Below, in pieces: positions 27,451 through 36,936 of a DNA stretch of 62,869 bases (its first letter is position 1; every line of letters starts with the position of its first letter). The DNA comes from Gammaproteobacteria bacterium (GTDB lineage: Bacteria; Pseudomonadota; Gammaproteobacteria; SZUA-229), in the NCBI GenBank assembly GCA_030148865.1, contig JASBSR010000005.1, forward strand, positions 1 through 62,869. The letters run 5' to 3'. The translations under genes were made by a program, and so were the position numbers. The notes beneath the pieces were generated by a model. The model worked only from the letters and a program-made list of their open reading frames with translations. It ran no database searches and was not told the origin of the DNA.

Positions 27451-28341
27451 TCAGCAAAAAAATCGGTCTGGGATATCAGCCGGGGCGCTGGCGTTGTTGA
27501 CCTCATTGGCTGCCAGTTCGCGCAGCCCGGCTAGCGCTAGATCGAGTATGGCCGAGTCTCGTTGGCGTGAAAATACCATATATGCTGGCAGGTTGAACTT
27601 GGGTGTGTCGGGGACCAGAAATAGCAGGCCCTGGCGAATAAAAGGTCGGGCGACGCGCGCGGGCAAAAAACAGGAGCCGCCGTTGTGCAGCAGCAATTGT
27701 ACCCCCAGCCAGCCAATGGTGACGTCCTGCGCCGGGCGTTCGAGCTCGGGAAAGTTGTTGTTATGCTGCGCATAAAATGCCGGGCCCCAGTCGACATAGA
27801 TATAGTCCTGATTTGGCCACGCTGCTCCCGGGTCGGTCGTCACCAGCACCAGCGTTTCGTCGAAAAGGTGCTCGACCTGGAGTTCTGGGCTGTGTTGTGG
27901 GGTGTACATCAGGCCGATGTCTAGCGTGCCTTCTACCAGACAGCGCATGAGATCTTCTTCAAAACCGATGTCGCTACGAATCGAGACATCGGCTGCGGCG
28001 CTGCGCATATAGCCCACCCACGCCGGCAGAAAGCCTTCCCATAGCGCCATGCGTGCCGCAATTCTGATACTGGCGCGAAAGCGACTGGGCAGGCCAACAT
28101 CGTGGCGCGCCTGTTCGAGCGTGAGTAACAGCGATTTGGCATGCTGGACAAAGCGTCGACCGCTGGCCGTCAGGCTTGCGCCCGCACGGTTGCGCACGAA
28201 CAGACGAGTGCCGAGATAACGCTCAAGATTCTGAATACGCGCACTGACGGTCGATTGCGTGACGTGCAGCCTGTTGGCAGCTTCAAGAAAACTGCCATTT
28301 GCCGCGACGGCAAGAAAAGTGCGTATTTGCTCAATATCCAT
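27451..28341 (-). CDS. LysR-family transcriptional regulator
   Basis: The 296 residues have the LysR winged HTH at the N-terminus (FLAVAANGSFLEAANRLHVTQSTVSARIQNLE) and a periplasmic-binding-protein-like effector domain from about residue 90. The gene is divergent from the CBS-domain gene at 28457 with a 115-base gap holding an ATCGA/TCGAT dyad, so it probably controls that gene, its own expression and perhaps the cyclopropane fatty acid synthase gene. The effector is unknown. Confidence 0.9.
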   Translation of the reverse strand: MDIEQIRTFLAVAANGSFLEAANRLHVTQSTVSARIQNLERYLGTRLFVRNRAGASLTASGRRFVQHAKSLLLTLEQARHDVGLPSRFRASIRIAARMALWEGFLPAWVGYMRSAAADVSIRSDIGFEEDLMRCLVEGTLDIGLMYTPQHSPELQVEHLFDETLVLVTTDPGAAWPNQDYIYVDWGPAFYAQHNNNFPELERPAQDVTIGWLGVQLLLHNGGSCFLPARVARPFIRQGLLFLVPDTPKFNLPAYMVFSRQRDSAILDLALAGLRELAANEVNNASAPADIPDRFFC

Positions 28342-28349
28342 CGTTTAGT

Positions 28350-28364
28350 ATCGAATATGTCGAT
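28350..28364. promoter_or_regulatory. Probable LysR-type operator
   Basis: ATCGAATATGTCGAT is an inverted repeat (ATCGA and TCGAT around ATATG) containing the T-N11-A pattern typical of LysR sites. It lies 9 bases upstream of the LysR start, in the divergent promoter region. Confidence 0.5.
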
Positions 28365-28456
28365 ATTAATGTCAAATATATATCATTTGTCATTTATTAA
28401 GATTGACTTATATTGAAACTACCGATCTGAAAGGTGACCAAAACAGGTAGACAGAC

Positions 28457-29062
28457 ATGAATAAACTTGCACGCAAAGCGCTGCAGCGAGAAGATTTCGT
28501 CAACGCACTGCAGGAGTTCGACAGCATCATCGATATTACGGTGGATGATCTGATTGAAGTGAACGCGCGGGCCGAAAAATTTGCCCGGATTCGTGAAACC
28601 GGCAGTTTGCGCGTGGCAGACATTATGAGTACCCCTGTCGAGACTATCGCGCCAGACGGGGTGCTCGCCGATGCTGCGCATTTGATGGTGAATCGCCGGA
28701 TTAGTGGCCTGCCCGTGGTCGATGACCAGCAAAAATTGCTGGGGGTGATCACTGAAGCTGATTTTTTACGTGAACTTGGGGTGCCCGCGCACCATCCAAC
28801 ACATAGTCTGTGGCACACTCTGGAGGCGATGTTTGCTCACCATATCGAGGTTGCAGAGCCTGGCGCCAGTGTCGCGGACATCATGATTGCGGAGGTGATT
28901 ACTGTGGCACCAGAGCAGTCGCTGCATGAGGTTCTGGATGTGATGACAAAAAACAGGATCAAACGCGTTATCGTGTGTGGCACCATGCATAAGGTGGTCG
29001 GTATGATCACACGCTCAGATCTGGTTAGAGTATTTTTTGATCATGTCAGGCAGCAAAAATAG
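28457..29062 (+). CDS. Paired CBS-domain protein
   Basis: The 201-residue soluble protein has a helical N-terminal part and two CBS motifs, one starting VADIMSTPVETIAPDGVLADAAHLMV and the other VADIMIAEVITVAPEQSLHEVLDVMT, separated by a loop rich in His (VPAHHPTHSLWHTLEAMFAHH). CBS pairs bind adenosine nucleotides and sense energy charge or act as regulatory modules. The sequence resembles the CBS half of HPP-CBS proteins. Partner and ligand are unknown. It is followed after 42 bases by the cyclopropane synthase gene. Confidence 0.85.
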   Translation: MNKLARKALQREDFVNALQEFDSIIDITVDDLIEVNARAEKFARIRETGSLRVADIMSTPVETIAPDGVLADAAHLMVNRRISGLPVVDDQQKLLGVITEADFLRELGVPAHHPTHSLWHTLEAMFAHHIEVAEPGASVADIMIAEVITVAPEQSLHEVLDVMTKNRIKRVIVCGTMHKVVGMITRSDLVRVFFDHVRQQK

Positions 29063-29104
29063 TCGTTAATAACTACTTACTCGACAGGAGGTGGAAACGT
29101 AGAG

Positions 29105-30358
29105 ATGACAATTGATGTAAATAGTCAATCAGGTGAAGCAGACAATGCGAACTACCGCACCGAGCCATTTCGAAAGCCATCTGAAGAGCTTTCGCCCGTA
29201 GATGACATCCGCAGGCATAAGCCGAGATTGAACAAGCCCGGCAATGCGCCGGCAGTTCTAACTGACCTGATCAAGTTGGCAGGTATTCGATTCGATGGCG
29301 GCGCCCCCTGGGATGTACAGATATATCACAAAGACGTGTACCGTCGTATCCTTAGTCGAGGTTCGCTAGGGTTTGGTGAAGCCTACATTGATGGTCAATG
29401 GGACGCAGGTGCCTTGGACGACCTGTTCACCCGACTGATCAATTTTGACATTGATCAGAAAATCCGTGGCCGGGCAAAACTTCGCCTGTTGTTGCATGCG
29501 CTACGGCACCGCTTGTTTAATTTACAGTCCAGCAAGCGTGCCTTTCAGGTGGGTGAGCAACATTACGATATAGGGAATGATGTGTTTGAGGCCATGCTGG
29601 ATCCAACCATGAGTTATTCCTGCGGGTTATGGGATAAAGCCGATACTCTGGAACAGGCACAGCTGGATAAACTCGATATTATCTGTCGCAAGTTGTATCT
29701 GAAATCAGGTGAGCGTGTACTGGATATAGGTTGTGGCTGGGGCGGTTTTGCACAGTACGCGGCATCTCATTATGGAGTTGAAGTGGTCGGCGTCACTGTA
29801 TCCAGAGAGCAGCAGCATCTTGCACGACTGCGCTGCGCTGGCTTGCCAGTCAAAATTGAATTAATGGATTACCGTGATCTGACGGGGGAGTTTGATAAAA
29901 TTGTATCAGTGGGTATGTTTGAGCATGTTGGCAGGAAAAATTACCCGGCGTATTTTAAGCATGTGTTCCGATTGCTAAAACCCGAGGGTTTGTTTTTGTT
30001 ACACACTATCGGAAGTTATTGTACGACCAGTGCGGTTGATCCCTGGATTGACAAATATATATTTCCGAATGGCAAACTGCCGTCAGCTAAAGAAATCACA
30101 ACAGTGATTGAAAACAAATTTATTATTGATGACTGGCATAATTTTGGTCAGGATTATGATCGAACGTTGATGGCCTGGATGGATAATTTTGAGCGCGCCT
30201 GGCCTGATCTCAGCGCGCGATATGGACAACAGTTCTACAGAATGTGGAAATATTATTTGCTGTCTTCGGCGGGTTACTTTCGTTGTCGGCAGGGCCAGTT
30301 GTGGCAAATTGTAATGAGCAAGCGCGAACGCACAAGTGTATATCGCTCGATTCGGTAG
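29105..30358 (+). CDS. cfa: Cyclopropane-fatty-acyl-phospholipid synthase
   Basis: CFA synthase adds a methylene group from S-adenosylmethionine across double bonds of membrane phospholipid acyl chains, often on stress. The 417 residues include a SAM-binding motif VLDIGCGWGGFAQYA, the active-site Cys region MSYSCGLWDKADTLEQAQ, VGMFEHVGRKNY, and a C-terminal RTLMAWMDNFERAWPDL. The N-terminus is extended by about 40 hydrophilic residues. A strong AGGAGG lies upstream. Two hairpins follow the stop. Confidence 0.93.
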   Translation: MTIDVNSQSGEADNANYRTEPFRKPSEELSPVDDIRRHKPRLNKPGNAPAVLTDLIKLAGIRFDGGAPWDVQIYHKDVYRRILSRGSLGFGEAYIDGQWDAGALDDLFTRLINFDIDQKIRGRAKLRLLLHALRHRLFNLQSSKRAFQVGEQHYDIGNDVFEAMLDPTMSYSCGLWDKADTLEQAQLDKLDIICRKLYLKSGERVLDIGCGWGGFAQYAASHYGVEVVGVTVSREQQHLARLRCAGLPVKIELMDYRDLTGEFDKIVSVGMFEHVGRKNYPAYFKHVFRLLKPEGLFLLHTIGSYCTTSAVDPWIDKYIFPNGKLPSAKEITTVIENKFIIDDWHNFGQDYDRTLMAWMDNFERAWPDLSARYGQQFYRMWKYYLLSSAGYFRCRQGQLWQIVMSKRERTSVYRSIR

Positions 30359-30396
30359 TGAGCGACAGTGCGCGCTGGTTAGCAGGCTGGAGTGAA

Positions 30397-30430
30397 AAAT
30401 CGCGGCAGCTTTGTCAGGCCGCCGCGATTT
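30397..30430 (+). terminator. Hairpin after cfa
   Basis: Ten-base perfect arms AAATCGCGGC and GCCGCGATTT around a 14-base loop, 39 bases after the cfa stop. There is no T-run beyond the arm itself, so termination is plausible but not certain. Confidence 0.5.
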
Positions 30431-30458
30431 ATACAAACCGACGACTTTTCCCGGATAA

Positions 30459-30494
30459 AACTGAAGGTGTATGCCTCGGCATACACCTTCAGTT
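30459..30494. terminator. Long perfect hairpin between convergent genes
   Basis: Arms AACTGAAGGTGTATGCC and GGCATACACCTTCAGTT are perfect complements of 17 bases with a 2-base centre. It sits just before the stop of the convergent 5'-nucleotidase gene and could serve either strand. Confidence 0.6.
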
Positions 30495-30502
30495 GTGGTC
30501 GG

Positions 30503-32659
30503 CTAGTTTCTGACAAAGCCACGTTGCATCCATGCTGGACCCGCACCCTGGGTTGGTTGCACAATACCCGGGTCGCCGAATTCAGATGTGGGAACGCCAG
30601 TGACCGCATTGACACGACCCAGTCCATGGCTAATCAGGTTGACGTCGTTGCTTGCAAGATAGCGACGTAGCGCATCCACCGGGTGGATAAAGTTATCCGG
30701 AGCCACTTTGAGGAACAACGGGCCTGTTGGATTGATGCCATTATTGAAACGGATCGGGTCATAGATATTCTCTGAATTCACCGGAGCTACAATCGTATAT
30801 GTGCCGGTCACGTCGATCTGACGATTGCCGAAAATATCCGTTGGCCCGGTGGTTTCACGACTACCATTAATGAAGCGCAAATGGGTCGCACCCGTGGTGC
30901 GGCAGACTTCATCGACTGGATTGCCGTGCGGATAACAGGATGCCAATGTGTAGGTCTTGCTCGGATCAATGCGCTTGCCATTGATGGTGACACGATCAAT
31001 ACGTTTACCATCACTAATGGTGCGTGGAAAGGCGTCATTGAGCTCGATATCAAAGTGCATGTTTCTGGGGAAGCCCAGGAACCAGCCGCCACGTTGACGA
31101 TAAGGATTGGGATCGAACACATTATTGAGTATACCTTCCCATTGCGCTAACAAACGCCCGCCCGTAAACTCGGCGAGCGCGATACCGGCGCCGATAGGAT
31201 AGTAGGCGTAAAGATCACCGATGGTGATAGCACCGGAGTAGCCATCATTGCGACCAAGAACGGTCAGGTCGAAACGGAAACCATTGGTGGTTGACAGCGC
31301 ATTGTCATCGCTGAGGAGCTCACCTTTGGAGTTGGTGGTGTTGAGCGATTCAGCGAGGTCGAGAAAGGCATCGACCATGACATTGTTGGCGATATCTTCG
31401 AGCACGTGGAAGCGTTCGATGGTCGGATCGGTGTAGCCTGCGATTGCATCCAGTGGTTCACACAGGGTATGGCCTTTGCCGAAGGGGAAGGCATTGATGC
31501 CAAAGGTGTGACATTCGAAGTCAGGGCCAGAGACAAAGGTTCTGCGTTCTTCGTCGACCATGGCTTTCGCGGTCGGATCTTCTGCAACCGCACTGCTGGC
31601 TGCCATCAGATTCCAGCTCCAGTCGTTGATACGACCGTTCTCCACTTTGACATCAAGACGGCCGAGAAAATCATCTTCGCCGGCTTCAGTAACAATGCCA
31701 ATATTATCGCCACGCTTGTCGGGACGATTGATCACGATCGCTTCTGGGGTGCGTTCGTGGGTGTGTCCACTAAACATGACATTGATCGCGGGGAATTCCT
31801 TGACCAGCTGGATGTTTTTGGCAAGACCCAGTTCTGAGAGCACAACGATTAGGTCAGCGCCTTCAGCTTTAGCAGCAGCGATGTCTCCGGGGAGTTCCTT
31901 GTAGCCCATGGTAAAGCGGAAGCCGGTGTTAAATGCTTGCGCCTGTTGCGGCACTACATCACTGGTGATGCCAATGACAGCGACTTTTTTGCCAGCCACG
32001 TCTTTGATCACATAGGGGGCATGCACACGTGGGCCCAAAGGTGTGCCCGGCGTGGTCGCACCAGCAACTTCATTATAGTTGTACAGATTGACCGCCACTG
32101 TCGGGAAGTTGGCCTTGATCAAATGACATGATTCATACGTCGTTGCATTCAAACCACCGGGGACATTACAGCCGGGATACTTCCAGGCGATAGTGGTGCG
32201 GTTGTTCGGTGCCAACTGAAGGCTGGTGTTGGGTGTGAAACGCTGGCGATACACGCGCGGGCCCCAGCCAAAATCCCAGTTGCCAGGCAAAAATGCATCG
32301 ATGCTCAATGAGTTTAACCAGGGCATCATTGATTCACCCATGGTGAACAAAGTTTCGGCGCTGCCGTGCGTGGTGTCACCCACCAGCAGTAACAGGTTGT
32401 TGGGATTGTCATTACGAACCTGTTTGATCAGGGTAGTGAGTTTGGCCAGGCCGCCTGCGTTAGGGTCTTTGACCCCATTCTTCAGAATTGAATTATGCGG
32501 TGCCATATGGCCATGCACATCCTGAAGTTGCATCAGAGTAATGGTTTCGTTGTTATTCTTCGCGGACTTGCCACCCTTGCCTGCAATGGCAGGGGTAGAC
32601 GCACTCATAGCTATGGCAAGCAGGCTGGGTAGCAGCATGCCCTTGTTTAGAATTACCAT
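30503..32659 (-). CDS. Exported bifunctional metallophosphatase/5'-nucleotidase family protein
   Basis: The 718-residue protein has a signal peptide (LPSLLAIAMSASTPAIAG) followed by a calcineurin-type phosphoesterase domain with DVHGHM, VGDTTHGSAE, PGNWDFGWG and SGHTHERTP, then a 5'-nucleotidase C-terminal domain (SGAITIGDLYAYYPIGAG, LAEFTGGRLLAQWEGI). These enzymes cleave nucleotides or related phosphate compounds in the periplasm. Having GNWDFG rather than GNHEFD is closer to the SoxB branch, yet the protein is longer than SoxB and no other sox gene is near. The substrate is unknown. Confidence 0.85.
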   Translation of the reverse strand: MVILNKGMLLPSLLAIAMSASTPAIAGKGGKSAKNNNETITLMQLQDVHGHMAPHNSILKNGVKDPNAGGLAKLTTLIKQVRNDNPNNLLLLVGDTTHGSAETLFTMGESMMPWLNSLSIDAFLPGNWDFGWGPRVYRQRFTPNTSLQLAPNNRTTIAWKYPGCNVPGGLNATTYESCHLIKANFPTVAVNLYNYNEVAGATTPGTPLGPRVHAPYVIKDVAGKKVAVIGITSDVVPQQAQAFNTGFRFTMGYKELPGDIAAAKAEGADLIVVLSELGLAKNIQLVKEFPAINVMFSGHTHERTPEAIVINRPDKRGDNIGIVTEAGEDDFLGRLDVKVENGRINDWSWNLMAASSAVAEDPTAKAMVDEERRTFVSGPDFECHTFGINAFPFGKGHTLCEPLDAIAGYTDPTIERFHVLEDIANNVMVDAFLDLAESLNTTNSKGELLSDDNALSTTNGFRFDLTVLGRNDGYSGAITIGDLYAYYPIGAGIALAEFTGGRLLAQWEGILNNVFDPNPYRQRGGWFLGFPRNMHFDIELNDAFPRTISDGKRIDRVTINGKRIDPSKTYTLASCYPHGNPVDEVCRTTGATHLRFINGSRETTGPTDIFGNRQIDVTGTYTIVAPVNSENIYDPIRFNNGINPTGPLFLKVAPDNFIHPVDALRRYLASNDVNLISHGLGRVNAVTGVPTSEFGDPGIVQPTQGAGPAWMQRGFVRN

Positions 32660-33349
32660 TTGGGACTTCCTCGTTTTGAAATTTAGATAAATACAACCAT
32701 GTTTTAAAACTAAATTCGACTCTCTATGCTGTTTATTACCTGAGGTTCTGTGTAAATTAAGATTTTATGGTGTAAAAAATACCTCAATGCGTAGATAGCT
32801 GTAGAATACAGACGAGACAGTGTTCGGCTTATTCCTGAACAAGTCATGTATTTCGAGTGATTAGAGATATCGTGGGTCGATAACACACGGGTAATATCAG
32901 AAAATAGAATTAATGGTTAAAACTAATCCAGTTAATACAGTTATGTGTCAGATATTCGACACAAAACCGAGCCCTGTCATACTTAATATGTGACCATTTT
33001 GTGAAATGGAATAGTTTGCGGCGTTCTTTTTAATTCTGCCGGGCATTCGATTTCAGTCTGTACGAATCATGCCTGGGTGCCGGTGCCAGCAGATGCTCGC
33101 ACGCGGCGGCAAAAAGCAGTATCCTGAAGTGCGCGTGAATGTTGTGGCGAGTCAGGGCGGTGACGCTCAGGCCAGCGGTAACACTTGGGTGGGGCTCACT
33201 ACCCGCGGCGGTAGTTTTGTAACAGCTGGTACAGCGACATCATCAAAACAGCTCGTTATCAATTTTGTGTTTCCCGGACAGGATCGTCGAGCAAATTCAG
33301 CGCATACTGGCGACCGCGTGCTCAATCCCGTCATCGCAGAGGAGGCGTA
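32660..33349. other. Long gap with no secure gene
   Basis: About 690 bases between two divergent genes, AT-rich in its first half. It holds a dyad TGTGTCAGATATTCGACACA (32944-32963) and an open frame of 93 codons at 33069-33350 whose stop overlaps the next start (TAGTG). That frame gives a low-complexity Gly/Thr/Ala-rich peptide of no known family and may be a remnant or a small unidentified gene. Confidence 0.5.
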
Positions 33350-34651
33350 GTGAAGCAAACACTGTCAAATCGGGTTGAAATGACCCTGACGCATCTTGCG
33401 CTGGTGTTTGCGACACTGGTGTTTATTGTATTTCCAGCCGTGTATTTTTTTTCCGCATACTCATACGAAACCGAACTGTTACAGGATAAAGCAGATCGCA
33501 CGGCCCGAGAGATTGCGCAGTTTGTCTATCGTAATCCAGAGATCTGGGCGCAGCAGGAACACAAGATTCATGATCTGCTGTTGCAGCAACATATATCCTG
33601 GAGCAATTATGTGCGCGTGCTGGATCATGCGAATGCAACGGTTGCCAGCTTACATTCGCCATTGTCGGGTATTACGCTGACCCGCAGTGCAGATATAAGT
33701 CATGGAGCAACAGTGCTGGGCAGAGTGGAAATCGCCATGGACTTCTCGGACGTTCTCAGCCAGATGGTCGTGGTGTTTTTGCTGGGACTGGCGATTGCGT
33801 TCACGGTTTATAGTGTACTCAAAACCATACCGCTACGCGCACTCAATAGAACCATGGGTGACCTTGCTCGTTCCAATATTGCGCTGGAGGGTGAGGCGCG
33901 CCAGCGAGAACATTTAATTGCCGAACTGGAAACAAAAAATGCCGAGCTGGAGCGATTTACCTACACGGTGTCACATGATCTCAAAAGCCCGTTGATTACA
34001 ATTCGTGGTTTTGTCGGTCTGCTGGAGAAAGACGCGGCGGCATGTGATCATGAACGTGTTGGACAGGATGTGTTACAGATAAAAAATGCCACCGAACAGA
34101 TGCAACAGTTGCTGGATGATTTGCTCGAGCTGTCGCGAGTGGGGCGTGCCAGCAACCCCTGGCAGCCGGTCGCGCTGAATGAGCTGGTAGCGCAGGCGGT
34201 CACTCACGTGGCAGGCCGTATTGAGCAGAATCATGTTGAAGTTAGCATCGCCAGAGGTCTGCCTGGTGTCTACGGTGATCGCATTCAGTTACTCGAGGTT
34301 GTACAAAATTTGCTCGATAATGCCGCGAAATTCACCTATGAACACGCCACGCCGCGCGTCGAAATTTCTGGCTGGCAGCAAGGCGAAGAAGTCATCTGTT
34401 GCATTAAAGACAACGGCATTGGCATAGAGCCCCGATATCATGAAAAGGTCTTCGGCCTGTTCGAGCGACTCGATGGTAACAGCGAAGGCACGGGCATCGG
34501 GCTTGCACTGGTGAAGCGAATTATAGAAGTTCATAATGGACGGGTCTGGATCGAATCTGACGGCCTGGGCTGTGGCGCAAGCTTTTGTTTTGCACTGCCC
34601 AGCGCTGACAGGTTGACGAAGAGCATGCAAACGAATGCAACTGTGTCCTGA
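33350..34651 (+). CDS. Membrane sensor histidine kinase (first gene of signalling array)
   Basis: Starting with GTG behind GGAGG (only 4 bases spacing), the 433-residue protein has membrane segments near 16-38 and 136-156 flanking a small periplasmic loop, no clear HAMP, then a coiled linker and a kinase core. The phospho-acceptor His is in YTVSHDLKSPLITIRGFVG, the N box is VVQNLLDNAAKF and the G boxes are DNGIGIEPRY and GTGIGLALVKR. The core resembles phytochrome-type kinases that pair with Rcp1-like receivers, which fits the next gene. Confidence 0.9.
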   Translation: MKQTLSNRVEMTLTHLALVFATLVFIVFPAVYFFSAYSYETELLQDKADRTAREIAQFVYRNPEIWAQQEHKIHDLLLQQHISWSNYVRVLDHANATVASLHSPLSGITLTRSADISHGATVLGRVEIAMDFSDVLSQMVVVFLLGLAIAFTVYSVLKTIPLRALNRTMGDLARSNIALEGEARQREHLIAELETKNAELERFTYTVSHDLKSPLITIRGFVGLLEKDAAACDHERVGQDVLQIKNATEQMQQLLDDLLELSRVGRASNPWQPVALNELVAQAVTHVAGRIEQNHVEVSIARGLPGVYGDRIQLLEVVQNLLDNAAKFTYEHATPRVEISGWQQGEEVICCIKDNGIGIEPRYHEKVFGLFERLDGNSEGTGIGLALVKRIIEVHNGRVWIESDGLGCGASFCFALPSADRLTKSMQTNATVS

Positions 34652-34709
34652 GAGTTGATGAAATAGTACGCGCAAAGGCAGCGGAGTCGGAAAATATATC
34701 AGGGGACCT

Positions 34710-35186
34710 ATGAGCAGGGAAAAAAACCCATTAGTTCGTAAACATAAACAGCGTGCGCTCGATGTATTGCTGGTTGAAGATAACAGTGCGCACGCCGAAC
34801 TGATAATACGGTGGCTGGAAGCGCATGAGGTCGCGGGCAGGGTTTTTCATGTTAACGATGGCGAAGCGGCGCTGGATTATATTTTTAACCGCGGCCAATA
34901 TAGTGATACTGAAAGCTTTCCGCGCCCGCGTCTGGTCTTGCTGGATTTGCGGTTACCGAAAATTGATGGCCTCGAAGTGCTGACACGAATCAAGGCTACC
35001 CCTGAAATTGAAAATGTCCCAGTAATTATTCTGACCACATCAGCGGCGCAACGTGATCTTGAAAAGGCCTACCAGAACCATGTCAATAGTTATCTGGTGA
35101 AGCCGATGGATCACGATAAATTCAAAAGCTTGCTCAACGAAATTGGTTATTACTGGCTAAAATTAAATTGCGATACAAGACAATAG
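34710..35186 (+). CDS. Single-domain response regulator, Rcp1-like
   Basis: The 158 residues are one receiver domain without an output domain. The acidic pocket is in VLLVEDNSAHAELI, the phospho-acceptor in LVLLDLRLPKIDGLEVL, and the conserved Thr and Lys are in VIILTTSAAQRD and YLVKPMDHDKF. The insertion NRGQYSDTESFPRPR between alpha2 and beta3 is typical of the Rcp1 subfamily that accepts phosphate from phytochrome-like kinases, such as the preceding gene product. Confidence 0.92.
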   Translation: MSREKNPLVRKHKQRALDVLLVEDNSAHAELIIRWLEAHEVAGRVFHVNDGEAALDYIFNRGQYSDTESFPRPRLVLLDLRLPKIDGLEVLTRIKATPEIENVPVIILTTSAAQRDLEKAYQNHVNSYLVKPMDHDKFKSLLNEIGYYWLKLNCDTRQ

Positions 35187-35219
35187 TTAACTAGTTGTTT
35201 TTGGCTGGAGGGATTCGCA

Positions 35220-36797
35220 ATCGCTGACAACACACACATTTTACTGGTTGAAGATAACGCGGCGCATCAGCAGCTGATCCAGCGCTCTTTTGATGCCTGG
35301 CCGCAGACAACGCGGCTGGTCATTCAAAATGATCTCGCCAGTGCGCGCACCTATCTTGCTGACCATACACCGGATCTTGTGATTGCCGATTATCGTCTGC
35401 CCGATGGGGAGGGCGCGGCTTTATTGCCGAACGGGCGTCAGACGGTGCCAGAATATCCGGTTGTGATTCTCACCGGCCAAGGTGATGAGCATATTGCGGT
35501 CGAGACCATCAAGGCAGGTGCCTGCGACTATGTAATTAAATCTGACCGAACCCTGGTGGAAATGCCATTGATCGCAAGTCGTGCGCTGCGTGACTGGAGT
35601 CTGGTGGTAGAGCGTCAGCGGGCTGAAGCCGCATTGCACGAAAGCGAAGAGCGTTATCGCTTACTGGTTGAATGTTCTCCGGATGCAATTGCCGTCATTG
35701 ATAAAGACTGCCGTATCCTGTTCGCGAATCCGGCAACGGCGGCATTACTGATGGTGCCTAGTGTTGATGTTCTGCTGGGGCAGCCGTTTCTTGAGATGGT
35801 TGATCCTGCCGAACGCGACGCGGCTCGGCTGCGGATTGCTAAAATGATTGAGTCCGGTGAGTCGTTGCCACCGCGGGAATATCGTTTTACACGATCTGAT
35901 GGTGCCAGAGTATACGGTGCGGTGACATCAATGCCGTTAATGTATGAGGGACGGCGAGTGATTCAAACCATAACCCGAGATGTGACTGAGCGTAAACGCA
36001 CTGAGGCAGCTTTGCAAAGAGCGCACGACCAGATGGAAAGCAAAGTTGCCGAGCGCACCCGCGAGCTGCAGGCAGCGAATGAAAAATTGCTGGAACTGGA
36101 TCACCTCAAATCCATGTTTATTGCGTCGATGTCGCACGAATTACGCACGCCGCTTAACTCCATCATCGGTTTCACGGGTGTGATTCTCCAGGGCATGTCG
36201 GGCAAGGTTAATGACCGACAACGCGATCAGCTGTCGCGCGTCTATGCCTCGGCAAGACATTTGCTGTCTTTGGTCACAGATGTTATTGACATATCCAGAG
36301 TTGAGGCGGGCAAGGTGCAGGTCGAGGCCAGTGACTTCATGCTCGATCAATTGATCGAAGAAAGTGTCGACCTGGTGCGTAAACTGGCCAGCGATAAAGG
36401 CCTGGCTCTGAAAATTCACGTAGCCAGGGAAATCAATATGCATACGGACCGCAGACGATTGCTACAGGTCATGTTGAATTTAGTCAGTAATGCTGTGAAA
36501 TACACCGTTCGCGGCGAAGTTATCATCAGTGCTGAGCTGCGGGGGAGTCGAGTTCGGATCAAGGTGACGGATACCGGTGTTGGCATCGCTGAGGAGGCTT
36601 TACCGCGCCTGTTCAAACCCTTTGAACGGCTCGACAAACTGCTTCGCGTTAAGGTGCTGGGTACCGGGCTGGGGCTGTATTTATCAAAAAAGCTGGCCGA
36701 GGAGCTACTGCAGGGTGAGCTCGGGGTTGCCAGCAAATACGGTATTGGCAGCACTTTCTGGCTGGAGCTACCTCAAAAATTATCATTGAAATCATGA
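35220..36797 (+). CDS. Receiver-PAS-histidine kinase hybrid, apparent ATC start
   Basis: The receiver homology begins IADNTHILLVEDNAAHQQ, encoded from 35220, but no ATG, GTG or TTG lies in frame there; the first ATG in frame is at 35379, inside the receiver. A GGAGG at 35207-35211 is correctly spaced for a start at the ATC of 35220, giving 525 residues. The domains are a receiver (phospho-acceptor in VIADYRLPDGEG), PAS near 135-250, kinase core with MSHELRTPLNSIIGF and ATPase motifs MLNLVSNAVKYT and GTGLGLYLSKK. It has no membrane segment. Confidence 0.82.
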   Translation: MADNTHILLVEDNAAHQQLIQRSFDAWPQTTRLVIQNDLASARTYLADHTPDLVIADYRLPDGEGAALLPNGRQTVPEYPVVILTGQGDEHIAVETIKAGACDYVIKSDRTLVEMPLIASRALRDWSLVVERQRAEAALHESEERYRLLVECSPDAIAVIDKDCRILFANPATAALLMVPSVDVLLGQPFLEMVDPAERDAARLRIAKMIESGESLPPREYRFTRSDGARVYGAVTSMPLMYEGRRVIQTITRDVTERKRTEAALQRAHDQMESKVAERTRELQAANEKLLELDHLKSMFIASMSHELRTPLNSIIGFTGVILQGMSGKVNDRQRDQLSRVYASARHLLSLVTDVIDISRVEAGKVQVEASDFMLDQLIEESVDLVRKLASDKGLALKIHVAREINMHTDRRRLLQVMLNLVSNAVKYTVRGEVIISAELRGSRVRIKVTDTGVGIAEEALPRLFKPFERLDKLLRVKVLGTGLGLYLSKKLAEELLQGELGVASKYGIGSTFWLELPQKLSLKS

Positions 36798-36936
36798 GTT
36801 AAGCCTGTGATTGTAGCGGCACGCCGGGTTTAACTGGTTTTGTTCGTGCGTATCCAGGATAATACCGGGAAGGAACGTCGCGGTTGAACACGAATTTGAC
36901 AACGGCCTTGCCGGGCTCACAGTCAGGAGACATATT

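Noticed and set aside
30503-32659. soxB assignment for the 5'-nucleotidase-like gene
   Set aside because: Longer than SoxB, no soxXYZACD neighbours, and the metal-site motifs are only partly SoxB-like.
33069-33350. 93-codon open frame before the signalling kinase
   Set aside because: Low-complexity peptide without family, weak start context; only the stop overlap with the kinase argues for it. Described as part of the gap.
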